Source: Halomonas sp. I5-271120 (GTDB lineage Bacteria; Pseudomonadota; Gammaproteobacteria; Pseudomonadales; Halomonadaceae). From it: a stretch of 64,000 bases of DNA. The position numbers and the translations under genes were made by a program. Below are positions 35,002 through 44,112 of this stretch, one piece after another (positions within the stretch are counted from its first letter, which is position 1; the number at the start of each line of letters is the position of its first letter). The stretch is from positions 3,286,001 to 3,350,000 of the forward strand of contig NZ_CP130701.1 of NCBI RefSeq assembly GCF_030553075.1, read 5' to 3'. Under the pieces are notes generated by a model, which made no database searches, was not told the origin of the DNA, and saw only the letters and a program-made list of their open reading frames with translations.

Positions 35002-35162
35002 GTGCCATTATCATGGTCCTCGTCATGCTGGCGGTCGGCCACCATACCCATTCTGCCTTTGCATGTGTAACATCCCTGCCCGAAACGGCATGTGCCTGGG
35101 CGTAAGCGATTAGGCGCGGGTTGCCAGGGGCTTACAGGTTATTTATTGGCAGGAGTAGCGAC

Positions 35163-36509
35163 ATGAAAATCACCATTTTCGGCACAGGATACGTGGGCCT
35201 GGTCACCGGAACCTGCCTGGCCGATGTGGGGCATGACGTCATCTGCATGGACGTGGATGCCGACAAGATTGCTCGCCTGCATGAGGGCGAGATTCCGATC
35301 TACGAGCCGGGTCTCGAGTCCATGGTGACGGCCAACGTGGCGGCAGGGCGGCTGCGTTTCACCACCGATCCTGCTGCCGCGGTGGCGCATGGCGAGTTGC
35401 AGTTCATCGCTGTCGGTACGCCGCCTGACGAAGACGGCAGCGCCGATCTCAAGTACGTGCTGGCGGTGGCCAGGACCATCGGCGAGCACATGGACGAGCA
35501 CAAGGTCATCGTCGACAAGTCCACCGTGCCGGTAGGCACCGCCGACCGCGTCCGTGGCGCTGTCGCCAGCACGCTTGCCGAGCGTGGCGTGGAAATCGAC
35601 TTCGATGTCTGCTCCAACCCGGAATTCCTCAAGGAAGGCGCAGCCATCGAGGACTTCAGTGGTGGCGCCCGCATCGTGGTCGGGACCGATTCCGAGCGCG
35701 TCAAAGCGCTGATGCGCGAGTGCTACGGGCCCTATAACCGCAACCATGAAAAGATGATGTTCATGGACGTGCGCGCCGCCGAGCTGACCAAGTATGCTGC
35801 CAACGCCATGCTGGCGACCAAGATCAGCTTCATGAACGAGATCGCCAACCTGGCCGAGCGGCTGGGCGCCGATGTCGAACAGGTGCGCCAGGGCATCGGC
35901 AGCGATCCGCGTATCGGCTATCACTTCATCTATCCGGGCTGCGGTTACGGCGGTTCCTGTTTCCCCAAGGACGTGCAGGCGCTGGCGCGGACCGCCAGCG
36001 AGGTCGACTACCCGGCCGAACTGCTCAATGCCGTCGAGAACGTCAATCGTCGCCAGAAGAGCACCCTGTTCGCCAAGCTCAATCAGGCCTTCGACGGTGA
36101 CCTGGCCGGCAAGACGATCGCCCTGTGGGGACTATCCTTCAAGCCCAACACCGATGACATGCGCGATGCCCCGAGCCGCGACGTCATGGAAGCGCTGTGG
36201 GCTGCCGGCGCCAGGGTTCAGGCCTATGACCCGGAGGCCATGAAGGAATGTCGGCGTCTCTATGGGGATCGCGATGACCTGGTGCTGGTGGCCGATCGCA
36301 TTCAGGCCGTGAAGGGCGCGGATGCGCTGGTGATCTGTACCGAGTGGAAGGAATTCCGCATTCTCGACTTCGACTGGCTCAAGGCTCAGCTCGCCATGCC
36401 GGTGGTGGTCGATGGGCGTAACCTTTTCTCGCCGAAGGCCGTCAAGGATGCGGGCCTGATGTACTACGCTGTGGGGCGTGGTGACTCTCTGGCCTCTGCT
36501 TCGGCATGA
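35163..36509 (+). CDS. ugd: UDP-glucose 6-dehydrogenase
   Basis: A 448-residue enzyme oxidising UDP-glucose to UDP-glucuronate with NAD+. It shows [21 protein letters not shown] (cofactor binding), [45 protein letters not shown], and the catalytic cysteine in [16 protein letters not shown]. Length and domains are complete. The ATG at 35163 follows AGGAG; a longer frame from 35121 is not favoured. Codon use is that of the GC-rich core. It overlaps the start of the broken GT4 gene by 4 nt (ATGA). Confidence 0.97.
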   Translation: MKITIFGTGYVGLVTGTCLADVGHDVICMDVDADKIARLHEGEIPIYEPGLESMVTANVAAGRLRFTTDPAAAVAHGELQFIAVGTPPDEDGSADLKYVLAVARTIGEHMDEHKVIVDKSTVPVGTADRVRGAVASTLAERGVEIDFDVCSNPEFLKEGAAIEDFSGGARIVVGTDSERVKALMRECYGPYNRNHEKMMFMDVRAAELTKYAANAMLATKISFMNEIANLAERLGADVEQVRQGIGSDPRIGYHFIYPGCGYGGSCFPKDVQALARTASEVDYPAELLNAVENVNRRQKSTLFAKLNQAFDGDLAGKTIALWGLSFKPNTDDMRDAPSRDVMEALWAAGARVQAYDPEAMKECRRLYGDRDDLVLVADRIQAVKGADALVICTEWKEFRILDFDWLKAQLAMPVVVDGRNLFSPKAVKDAGLMYYAVGRGDSLASASA

Positions 36510-37662
36510 GTGCTGGGAGTTCCAGAGCTCGACGGGCGGCAATCGCGATTCGGCAGGTGGAAAAATCCACGGGTGCCAGTCGCGTTGCCCTGGCACAGGC
36601 AAAGCTCCTCAACGACTTGGGGTTCGATGTGTCACTGCTGGTCGAGCGTGGCAATGCTGGGGTCGTGACAGACCATGGAGCTTCAGTCGTCAAGCTGTGG
36701 CGCTGGCCATTCAAGGGCGCTTTTCGGCGATTCTGGTTCAATCGACGTGTGCAGTCCTGGTGTCGCCGGAATCGTCCTGACGTCTTGTTGAGCCATGGCG
36801 ATTGCGAAACGGCGGATACCCTCTATTTGCATAACTGCGTCCACTTGGCCGAGCAATATATCCGCGGGCGCGAGCTTCCCGCGCAACATGAGGTCGCCTC
36901 GATACATGACCATGTGCTTGGTGGCGGGAAGTTTCGTCAAGTGGTCGTTAATTCGCGCTTGATGGGCAATGAACTATCGCATCGCTATGGCATCGCTATG
37001 GCATCGATCCTGCCAAGATCGAGGTCAGCTATCCGGGATACGATCCTCAGCAGTTCAATGTGCAGCGCGCCCGTGCCGACCGAATGTCTACGCGTGATGC
37101 GCTTGGCGTGGCCAAGGATGAAAAGCTGATTGGTCTCGTCACCTCGGGCAATTTTGCTAAGCGAAATGTCATGGGTTTCGTCGAGATGGCAGCTGAACTC
37201 CAACGCCGAGCTCCGGGGTGCTACCGTTTCCTGGTGGTTGGAAAAGACAAGGCGGCGGAATACCAGCAGCAAGCCCAGGATGCGGGAGTCGCCGAGCGCA
37301 TCATTTGGCGTTCGACCATGCCTGACGTCGAGACTGTTTTTGGCGCCTTGGACTTGTTCGTTCTACCAGCCCACATTGAAGAGTTTGGATTGGTGGTGGC
37401 GGAGGCCATGGCCTGCGCGACGCCTGTGCTGGTTTCCGATCGTGTTGGGGCATCCGAGCTGCTGGCGGATACGTATCCTGATTTGGTGATGAATCACGAG
37501 GCGTCCAGTGCCGAATGGGCGGGCCGGATGGGTATGCTGCTCGATCAAGAAGAGACGGCCATCGGTGGGGAGCTTGCCAATTACGTCCAGCAATACTCCT
37601 ACATCGCGCAGCGCGAAAAACTCAAGGAGAGTCTGCAACGGCTAGCGATGAAGGTGGTGTGA
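36506..37662 (+). pseudogene. Glycosyltransferase family 4 gene broken by an 11-bp tandem duplication
   Basis: The first frame (from the ATG at 36506, overlapping the ugd stop) encodes a GT4 N-terminal domain (STGASRVALAQAKLLNDLGF, HGDCETADTLYLHN, VVVNSRLMGNELSHRYGI), then runs in the wrong frame to 37129. The second frame, open to 37662, carries the donor domain (LIGLVTSGNFAKRN, FLVVGKDKAAEYQ) and the EX7E-type HIEEFGLVVAEAMAC. Removing one of two identical 11-bp copies at 36979-37000 joins them as SHRYGIDPAKIEVSYPGYDP, a typical GT4 junction, giving 381 residues. So the gene is intact apart from this duplication: a recent mutation, a reversible switch, or a sequencing error. Confidence 0.9.
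36979..37007 (+). repeat. 11-bp tandem duplication causing the frameshift
   Basis: GCATCGCTATG occurs at 36979-36989 and again at 36990-37000, followed by a partial third copy GCATCG at 37001. The extra 11 bp shifts the frame by +2. Slippage or recombination between the copies would restore the glycosyltransferase frame exactly. Confidence 0.95.
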
Positions 37663-37750
37663 GCTGCGAAGGCGGTGTGAGCCGCGTGAAACATCAAGCA
37701 AGACTTGCGACGCCTCATCTGGCCTTGACGCACGATGTCGCGCAGGACAT

Positions 37751-37785
37751 CAGGCTCACCGACAGGGAAGGCAATGGTGAGCCTG
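37751..37785. terminator. Inverted repeat between convergent genes, probable terminator
   Basis: CAGGCTCACC (37751-37760) and GGTGAGCCTG (37776-37785) are perfect complements around a 15-nt loop. They lie between the end of the GT4 gene and the stop of the opposite-strand DUF4399 gene. The following plus-strand AATAGGGTTATT is only partly T-rich, so termination is likely but not certain. Confidence 0.6.
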
Positions 37786-37792
37786 AATAGGG

Positions 37793-38206
37793 TTATTCGA
37801 CCACGGTTACCGTGATGGTGCTTGACCAGTCAGGGCCATAAGATTGGTGTTCGCCATCGGCGAATTGAAGCGTCAGGGTGTGTTCGCCCGGAGGCAGGCT
37901 GAGTTCGTGGCTGGTTTGACCGCCGCCGAAGTGGATATGGCTGTCATCGGCGGGAATGACCTCGCCCTTGGCCACCGGCCCGGCATCAATGATCAGGTGA
38001 TGATGGCCGGTGCCTTCCTCCATGGTACCCGCGGGCTTCACCTGCATGCCCATGACCTCCATTTCCACCTGTATCGGGTTTGATACTTCGGCACCGTCCT
38101 CCGGCGTCGCAAAACCGACTCCCTCCATGGCGATGGCCGGCATGGCGAGCATCGTCAGCGCTAGCGCAGTTAACCAGCGGCCGGCACTTTGCGTCAGCAT
38201 CTTCAT
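37793..38206 (-). CDS. DUF4399 periplasmic protein
   Basis: A 137-residue protein with a clear Sec signal peptide (WLTALALTMLAMPAIAM, cleavage near residue 26) and a DUF4399 domain. The domain shows GVGFATPEDGAEVSNPIQV, GHHHLIID, HIHFGGGQTSHEL, and LPPGEHTLTLQFADGEHQSY. The histidine-rich strands suggest metal binding, but the function of the family is not established. It stands alone between the polysaccharide region and the thiamine genes. Confidence 0.85.
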   Translation of the reverse strand: MKMLTQSAGRWLTALALTMLAMPAIAMEGVGFATPEDGAEVSNPIQVEMEVMGMQVKPAGTMEEGTGHHHLIIDAGPVAKGEVIPADDSHIHFGGGQTSHELSLPPGEHTLTLQFADGEHQSYGPDWSSTITVTVVE

Positions 38207-38406
38207 TTCCGCGTCTCCCAGTTTCGGTCTATGTGACCTGACGTATCACGCCAGGCCAAGCAGCGTTTCTGCCTGCACTCAGCGTAGCCGTTCCATGAGA
38301 AAAGGATGAGGTTTCACCGTATTTGCTCAAGAAGATAAACATCCAAGGTTGGAAAGCCGCAGGACGCAGGGCACAGGTGAGAGCTTCGCCAGTGGCCTTT
38401 GCCGGG

Positions 38407-39048
38407 CTATGAAAGCGGCTGGCCAAATGCCGTGGCGGCAGCTTGCGGATCGGGTTGACCGCAGATCGCGGAGATCACCGCCAGCCCATGAGCGCCCGAT
38501 TGCCGGATGGCCTCGACATGGCTCGCGCTCAAGCCGCCGATGGCGACACTCGGCAGCGGGCTTGATGCCGCTAATTCGGTGAGACCGCCAATGCCGAGCG
38601 GCGGCGCATGATCCTGCTTGCTTGCGGTGGCAAACACCGGGCCTATACCAAGATAATCCAGTCCTTGCGGATCGAGAGCGGCGAGCTGGGTGCTGTTTTC
38701 CACCGAGAGCCCCAGGATAGCATTGGGCCCCAATTTGCGGCGTGCTTCGGCCACGGCGCCGTCCTCCTGGCCGATGTGCAGGCCGTCGGCCCCGGCGGCA
38801 ATGGCGACGTCTAGACGGTCATTGATGATCAGCGGGACGCCGGTGCCGTGCAGTGCGGTCATGAGTCGTCGAGCCTGATCGATGAGCTCAGCATCGCTTG
38901 CTGTCTTGTCACGCAGCTGAACCATCGTCACGCCGCCGCGCACGGCGGCAAGCACGGTATCGATGAGCCCTTTCTTTGCGCAAAGCGCAGCATCGGTCAC
39001 CAGGTACAAGGTCAGGTCGAATGCCTTGGATGGGCTGTGGTTACACAT
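38407..39048 (-). CDS. thiE: Thiamine-phosphate synthase
   Basis: A 213-residue enzyme that joins HMP pyrophosphate and thiazole phosphate to thiamine monophosphate. Barrel motifs are LYLVTDAALC, VTMVQLRDK, PLIINDRLDVA, GLHIGQED, LGIGPVFAT, and SVAIGGLSASHV. The ATG at 39048 has GGAGG nine nt upstream and overlaps the thiM stop by 8 nt; a much longer in-frame start at 39204 would lie inside thiM and is rejected. It is co-transcribed with thiM and so under the TPP riboswitch upstream. Confidence 0.95.
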   Translation of the reverse strand: MCNHSPSKAFDLTLYLVTDAALCAKKGLIDTVLAAVRGGVTMVQLRDKTASDAELIDQARRLMTALHGTGVPLIINDRLDVAIAAGADGLHIGQEDGAVAEARRKLGPNAILGLSVENSTQLAALDPQGLDYLGIGPVFATASKQDHAPPLGIGGLTELAASSPLPSVAIGGLSASHVEAIRQSGAHGLAVISAICGQPDPQAAATAFGQPLS

Positions 39049-39841
39049 GGCGGACCTCCGGGTGGCGATCCTCAAGTGCTGACGCGTCGAGTCCATAGAG
39101 AGCGTCGATAAAGGCGACCGAGAAGCTGCCGGGACCTCTGGCTTCCTGGCCGGCCAGTTCGCCGGCCCTGGCATAGCAGGCAAGTGCCGCGACGGTCGCC
39201 ACAAAGGGATCCTCGGCCTCGGCGATGAAAGCGGCGACGACCCCGGTCAGCGAACAGCCAAGGGTTGTGACCTTGGGCATCAGCGGATGGCCGCCCTCGA
39301 CCCATACCAGGCGCTGGCCGTCAGTGACGAGATCCTGCTCGCCGGTGACGGCGACCACGGCGCCGGTTTTTCGGGCCAGTTGCAGCGCCGCGTCGTGGGC
39401 GCTGTCGGCGGCATCGGTGCTGTCGACGCCTCGGCCGCTCGCGCTTTCGGTCGCCAGGGCAATGATCTCGGAGGCATTGCCGCGTATCACCGTGGGTGAC
39501 AGGGCAATCAGCTGGCGGGCGGTCTTGCGGCGATAGGCGGTGGCACCTACCGCGACCGGATCCAGCACCCAGGGCGTGCCGGCTGCTCGGGCGGCGCTAG
39601 CCGTCTCGAGCATGGCCTCGACCCAGTGCGGTGATAGCGTGCCGATATTGATGGTCAGGGCGCGGGCCAGCCCGGCGAACTCGGCGGCTTCCTCTCGCGC
39701 ATGCACCATGGCCGGCGACGCGCCGATGGCGAGCAGCACATTGGCCATGGCATTCATGGCGACGAAGTTGGTGATGTTGTGGATCAGCGGCGCCGTCTCG
39801 CGGACTCGCGTCAGATGGGCAGTGGGGTCAATCGTGATCAT
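39041..39841 (-). CDS. thiM: Hydroxyethylthiazole kinase
   Basis: A 266-residue ribokinase-fold enzyme that phosphorylates the thiazole alcohol for salvage into thiamine. Motifs are HNITNFVAMNAMANVLLAIG near the N-terminus, WVLDPVAVGA, VIRGNASEI, VAVTGEQDLV, and the catalytic-region TLGCSLTGVVAAF. The start is decided by AGGAGG five nt upstream, itself part of a small hairpin in the riboswitch platform. It precedes thiE in the same transcript. Together they form a salvage pair; no de novo thi genes are in this window. Confidence 0.95.
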   Translation of the reverse strand: MITIDPTAHLTRVRETAPLIHNITNFVAMNAMANVLLAIGASPAMVHAREEAAEFAGLARALTINIGTLSPHWVEAMLETASAARAAGTPWVLDPVAVGATAYRRKTARQLIALSPTVIRGNASEIIALATESASGRGVDSTDAADSAHDAALQLARKTGAVVAVTGEQDLVTDGQRLVWVEGGHPLMPKVTTLGCSLTGVVAAFIAEAEDPFVATVAALACYARAGELAGQEARGPGSFSVAFIDALYGLDASALEDRHPEVRHV

Positions 39842-39845
39842 CGTG

Positions 39846-39975
39846 CCTCCTGAGCGGAGGCGTTCGTGTGGCAGGCGTCGGGCGCGCCCACCACACGACT
39901 CCCTCCGCCGGCATTATCCGGGTCAGGTTCGAAGGGTGCCTCTCAGCCGGCGAGTGCCGGCGCCCCTGTCGTCAG
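39846..39975 (-). promoter_or_regulatory. TPP riboswitch with ribosome-site hairpin upstream of thiM
   Basis: On the minus strand, 39900-39975 contains the thi-box consensus in order: GGGGCGCC, CTGAGAGGCACCCTTCGAA, CCTGA, GGATAATGCCGGCGGAGGGA. The downstream platform has a hairpin CGTGTGG / CCACACG (39865-39897) and a short one, CCTCCGCTCAGGAGG (39846-39860), whose right arm is the thiM ribosome site. This points to translational control: TPP binding should favour hiding of the ribosome site. No transcription-terminator T run is seen. Confidence 0.95.
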
Positions 39976-40023
39976 TGTGCACACTATCTCTGCCGATCGG
40001 CTGGCTGTAAAGCCCAGCCAGCA

Positions 40024-41637
40024 TCAGCCGGTTACCGGCGCTAGGCCGGCGGCGTCGACCAGCGCTCGAGTGTAGGGCGTTTGAGGCACGCCCAGTACCT
40101 GCTCGCTTGAGCCTTCCTCGACCACGTCGCCATCCTTCATCACCATGACCCGGTGGGCCATGGCGCGCACCACCGCCAGGTCATGGCTGATGAACAGGTA
40201 GCTCAGGCCTCGCCGGGCCTGCAAATCCCTGAGCAGCTCGACCAGTTGTTTCTGCACGGTACGGTCCAGCGCCGATGTAGGTTCATCCAGCACTACCAGC
40301 TCCGGCTCGAGAATGATGGCCCGGGCCACGGCAATGCGCTGGCGCTGGCCACCGGAGAACTCATGGGGATAGCGCGAGGCGCAGTCGGCGGGCAGCCCGA
40401 CCTCGAGCAGCGTCGCCTGGACGCGCCGTTCGACCTCGGCGTCATCGAGCTCGGGATGATGAAAACGCAGCCCTTCGCTGATGATCTTGGCCACCGGCAG
40501 GCGCGGCGACAGCGAGCCATAGGGGTCCTGGAAGACGATCTGGAAGCGTCGACGCTGCTGGCGCAGCGCCTTGCCGCTGAGCGTATCCAGCCGCTCCTCG
40601 GCGAAGTCGATTTCGCCATCACTGGCCGTCAGGCGCAGCAGCGCCATGGCTAAGGTGGTCTTGCCGGAACCGGACTCTCCGACGATGCCCAGGGTCTCGC
40701 CGCGGCGAAGGGTCAGGTCGAGCGGCTGCACCGCCACGAAGGGCGGCGGGTTCCGAGAGAAAAGGCGCTTGGGGCGCGAAAAGGCTACCCGTAAGGCTCG
40801 CGCCGCCATCAGCACAGGGGGGCTGCCGATGGGACGTGGCCGGCCCTGTGGCTCGGCATTCAGTAGCGTGCGGGTGTAGTGGCTCTGCGGATCACGAAAG
40901 ACGCGTTCTACCGGACCGGTTTCCTGCTCGCGGCCGTGATAGAGCACGCAGACCCGATCGGCATGGCGGCGCACCAGGTTCAGGTCATGGGTGATCAGCA
41001 GCATGCCCATGCCGTGGCGCTCGCGAAGCTCTCTGAGCAGGGCCAGGATGTCCTGCTGCACGGTGACATCGAGTGCCGTCGTCGGCTCATCGGCGATCAG
41101 CAGCTCCGGTTCATTGGCGATCGCCATGGCGATCATCACTCGCTGGCGCTGGCCGCCTGACAGCTGGTGGGGCCAGGCATCCAGCAGTTCGTCCGGCCGT
41201 GGCAGCTTGACCTGGATAAGCAACTCCCTGGCCCTGGCGCGGGCGGCCTTACCACTGAGGCCCTGATGCAGGCGCAGGGTCTCGCCGATCTGTTTCTCGA
41301 CGGTATGCAGCGGGTTCAGCGAGGTCATGGGCTCCTGAAAAACGAAGCCAACTCGACTGCCAAGCAAGCCCTGCCAGTCGCGCCTTTTTAGCGTCGCCAG
41401 ATCGGTATCACCCAGCTGGCGCTGCCCGGTGACGCTGGCATTGTCAGGCAGCAGGTTCATGGCCCCCAGGGCGCTGACCGACTTGCCTGAGCCGGATTCG
41501 CCAACCAGGGCCAGCGCTTCGCCGGCATGGATATGCAGTGACAGCGAATCCACTACCCTCTCGCCGTCGAAGCCGATGGTCAGATCGTCCAGGCGCAGCA
41601 GCGGTCGGTTATGAGAGTGCGGGGGCGTTTCAGGCAT
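40024..41637 (-). CDS. yejF: Peptide ABC transporter ATP-binding protein YejF
   Basis: A 537-residue fusion of two ATPase domains. The first has [28 protein letters not shown] and ADEPTTALD; the second has [29 protein letters not shown] and [10 protein letters not shown]. It drives uptake by the YejABEF system, which in enterobacteria imports oligopeptides and microcin C. The ATG at 41637 has AGGAG upstream and overlaps the yejE stop by 8 nt; longer frames would run back into yejE. Confidence 0.94.
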   Translation of the reverse strand: MPETPPHSHNRPLLRLDDLTIGFDGERVVDSLSLHIHAGEALALVGESGSGKSVSALGAMNLLPDNASVTGQRQLGDTDLATLKRRDWQGLLGSRVGFVFQEPMTSLNPLHTVEKQIGETLRLHQGLSGKAARARARELLIQVKLPRPDELLDAWPHQLSGGQRQRVMIAMAIANEPELLIADEPTTALDVTVQQDILALLRELRERHGMGMLLITHDLNLVRRHADRVCVLYHGREQETGPVERVFRDPQSHYTRTLLNAEPQGRPRPIGSPPVLMAARALRVAFSRPKRLFSRNPPPFVAVQPLDLTLRRGETLGIVGESGSGKTTLAMALLRLTASDGEIDFAEERLDTLSGKALRQQRRRFQIVFQDPYGSLSPRLPVAKIISEGLRFHHPELDDAEVERRVQATLLEVGLPADCASRYPHEFSGGQRQRIAVARAIILEPELVVLDEPTSALDRTVQKQLVELLRDLQARRGLSYLFISHDLAVVRAMAHRVMVMKDGDVVEEGSSEQVLGVPQTPYTRALVDAAGLAPVTG

Positions 41638-42748
41638 CGTCCGTGCTCCTGGCGGCGTCATGCGTGGTCGCAGACGTAGTCGAGGCGAGTGCCTTGGGGC
41701 TGGTCTGGATATGGCGCGGATCGAACGCATCGCGCAGCCCTTCGCCAATAAATACCAGCAGCGAGAGCATCAGCGACAGGCTCACGAAAGCGGTGATGCC
41801 GAGCCATGGCGCCTGCAGGTTGTTCTTGCCCTGGGCTACCAGTTCGCCAAGCGACGGCGAGCCTGGCGGCAGGCCGAAGCCCAGGAAATCCAGAGCGGTC
41901 AGGGTGGTGATGGCACCAGTGAACAGGAAGGGGATGAAGGTCAGGGTGGCGACCATGGCATTGGGCAGCACATGACGCCACATGATCAGGTGCGAGGGCA
42001 GGCCCATGGCCTTGGCAGCGCGCACATATTCGAGGTTGCGCGCGCGCAGAAATTCGGCGCGCACCACGTCGACCAGGCCCAGCCAGGAGAACAGCAGCAT
42101 GATGCCGAGCAGCCACCACAGGTTGGGCTGCACCAGACTTGCCAGAATGATCAGCAGGAATAGCACCGGCAGCCCCGACCAGATCTCGATCAGCCGCTGG
42201 CCGATCAAATCAACTTTGCCGCCAAAGTAACCCTGTACGCCGCCGATCACCACGCCCATGGTCAGCGAACCAACGGTCAGCACCAGGGCGAAGACCACCG
42301 ACAGGCGGAAGCCATAGATCACCCGGGCCAGCACATCGCGGCCCTGGTCGTCGGTACCCAGCCAATGACGCCCGTCGGGCGAGGAAGGCGCCGGCCGGCT
42401 GAGCTCCATGTCCAGCGTCTGGTAGGAGAAGGGGATCGGTGGCCACAGCATCCAGCCATCGTCCTCGATGGCGTCGCGCACATAGGGGTCACGGTAGTCG
42501 GTGGCGGTGGGCAGAAAACCGCCGAACTCGGTCTCTGGGTAGTCGACGAGCAGCGGCACATACCAGTCGCCCTGATACTGCATCACCAGCGGTTTGTCAT
42601 TGGCGATCAGTTCGGCGCCGAGGCTCAAGATGAACATGAACAGAAACAGCCACAGCGACAGCCGGGCCCGGCGGTTGCCGTGGAAAACGGCCAGGCGACG
42701 GCGCGTGATCGGCGATAGGGACTGATAAAAGTGTGTGAAGATGCGCAT
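41630..42748 (-). CDS. yejE: Peptide ABC transporter permease YejE
   Basis: A 372-residue permease of the DppC/OppC class, with an N-terminal helix (LWLFLFMFILSLGAELIAN), a long periplasmic insert carrying GRHWLGTDDQGRDVLARVIYG, and the binding-protein-dependent permease domain with about five more helices. EYVRAAKAMGLPSHLIMWRH is the coupling loop that contacts the ATPase. The ATG at 42748 shares one base with the yejB stop (TGATG), so the upstream in-frame start inside yejB is not favoured. Confidence 0.94.
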   Translation of the reverse strand: MRIFTHFYQSLSPITRRRLAVFHGNRRARLSLWLFLFMFILSLGAELIANDKPLVMQYQGDWYVPLLVDYPETEFGGFLPTATDYRDPYVRDAIEDDGWMLWPPIPFSYQTLDMELSRPAPSSPDGRHWLGTDDQGRDVLARVIYGFRLSVVFALVLTVGSLTMGVVIGGVQGYFGGKVDLIGQRLIEIWSGLPVLFLLIILASLVQPNLWWLLGIMLLFSWLGLVDVVRAEFLRARNLEYVRAAKAMGLPSHLIMWRHVLPNAMVATLTFIPFLFTGAITTLTALDFLGFGLPPGSPSLGELVAQGKNNLQAPWLGITAFVSLSLMLSLLVFIGEGLRDAFDPRHIQTSPKALASTTSATTHDAARSTDDA

Positions 42749-43818
42749 CAGGCCTCCCTCGTCGCAAAGTCGATGCGCGGGTCGACCCACACGTAGGTCA
42801 AGTCGGAGATCAGTTTAAGGACCAGGCCGATCAGGGTGTAAAGGTAGAGAGTGCCGAAGATCACCGGGTAATCACGCTGCATCACCGCCTCGAAGCCGAG
42901 CAGCCCGAGGCCGTTGAGCGAGAAGATGACCTCGATCAGCAGTGAGCCGGTGAAGAAGATGCCGATCAGCGCCGAGGGCAGCCCGGCGATGATGATCAGC
43001 ATGGCGTTGCGGAAGACGTGGCCGTAGAGCACCTGATGATCGCCGGCGCCCTTGGCTCGGGCGGTCAGCACGTACTGCTTGTGAATCTCGTCGAGGAAGC
43101 TGTTCTTGGTCAGCATGGTCAGGGTGGCGAAGCTGCCGATGGCCGAGGCCAGCACCGGCAACGAGATATGCCAGAAGTAGTCCTTGATCTTGCCCCAGGC
43201 CGAGAGGGTGTCGAAGTCCGGTGACGTCAGGCCGCGCAGCGGGAAGACATCGAAGTAGCTGCCGCCGGCAAAGAGCACGATCAGCAGGATCGCGAACAGG
43301 AAGCCGGGAATGGCATAGCCGACGATCACCAGGCCTGACGTCCAGACATCGAAGGGCGAGCCGTGACGCAGGGCCTTGCGCACCCCCAGCGGGATCGAGA
43401 TCAGATAGACCAGCAGCGTCGTCCATAGCCCCAGCGATATCGACACCGGCAGGCGCTCGACCATCAGGTCGACCACCGGCCGGTCGCGGAAGAAGCTCTC
43501 GCCGAAATCGAAGGTGGCGTAGTCGTGGAGCATGTCTAAAAACCGCTCATGAGCGGGTTTGTCGAAGCCGAATTGCTCCTCGAGCTGGGCGATGAAGCGC
43601 TCCTCGACGCCCCGCGAGCCGCGGGACTCGCCCTTGACGCTATCGCCACCGCCGCCATCGAGGCGGGTGCTGGCCGAACTGTCCAGGCCCTGGCTGCGTG
43701 CCAGCATCTGGTCGATGGGGCCGCCAGGGGCAGCCTGCACAATGATGAAGTTGAGCAGCAGGATCCCCAGCAGGGTAGGGATCATCAGCAGCAGGCGGCG
43801 AAGGACATAGGAAGCCAC
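42748..43818 (-). CDS. yejB: Peptide ABC transporter permease YejB
   Basis: A 356-residue permease of the DppB/OppB class with six helices, starting [21 protein letters not shown] hydrophilic periplasmic segment (about residues 35-105, rich in Ser, Gly and Glu) is typical of Yej[21 protein letters not shown] is the ATPase contact loop. It is separated from yejA by a 294-bp spacer with a hairpin and short repeats, and coupled to yejE by TGATG. Confidence 0.94.
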   Translation of the reverse strand: MASYVLRRLLLMIPTLLGILLLNFIIVQAAPGGPIDQMLARSQGLDSSASTRLDGGGGDSVKGESRGSRGVEERFIAQLEEQFGFDKPAHERFLDMLHDYATFDFGESFFRDRPVVDLMVERLPVSISLGLWTTLLVYLISIPLGVRKALRHGSPFDVWTSGLVIVGYAIPGFLFAILLIVLFAGGSYFDVFPLRGLTSPDFDTLSAWGKIKDYFWHISLPVLASAIGSFATLTMLTKNSFLDEIHKQYVLTARAKGAGDHQVLYGHVFRNAMLIIIAGLPSALIGIFFTGSLLIEVIFSLNGLGLLGFEAVMQRDYPVIFGTLYLYTLIGLVLKLISDLTYVWVDPRIDFATREA

Positions 43819-43876
43819 GAAGAGTCCTTTTCAGCGTTCCAGCAATAATGTCTGTGAAGCGACCCTGATCGCGTAT

Positions 43877-43897
43877 GACCGGCCTTTATCGCCGGTC
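43877..43897 (-). other. Intercistronic hairpin between yejA and yejB
   Basis: GACCGGC and GCCGGTC (7-bp perfect stem, 7-nt loop) lie 60 bp before yejB in the yejA-yejB spacer. There is no T run on the minus strand, so it is more likely to stabilise the upstream binding-protein mRNA, or lower permease expression by processing, than to act as a full terminator. The rest of the 43819-44112 spacer holds no gene. Confidence 0.5.
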
Positions 43898-43967
43898 TTG
43901 TTTGATCAGACCGCGGAAATGGGGACGACGGGCCATATCAATGCAACGTCTTCAGCCCGCACCAGAA

Positions 43968-44023
43968 GCTAAGCATCAGGGGCTAAGCATCAGGGCCTAA
44001 GCAACAGAGCTTAAGTCAGAGAA
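43968..44023. repeat. 14-bp minisatellite in the yejA-yejB spacer
   Basis: GCTAAGCATCAGGG is repeated exactly at 43968-43981 and 43982-43995. Two decayed copies follow (CCTAAGCAACAGAG, CTTAAGTCAGAGAA). It does not encode protein in either gene and may vary in copy number between strains. Confidence 0.8.
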
Positions 44024-44112
44024 CCTAGGTACCAGCATGTAAGCTCCCGTCTTTATTTACGCACTCATCTTCAGGCACAAACTGTCCGGCCTGGCCCAGG
44101 GGGCAGTCTAGG

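Noticed and set aside
35001..35162. Small frames between the Wzy-like gene and ugd
   Set aside because: They overlap the ends of real genes, lack ribosome sites and resemble nothing known.
42210..43600. Long open frames antisense to the yejB and yejE genes
   Set aside because: They are products of GC-rich codon use on the opposite strand; the Yej proteins are unambiguous.
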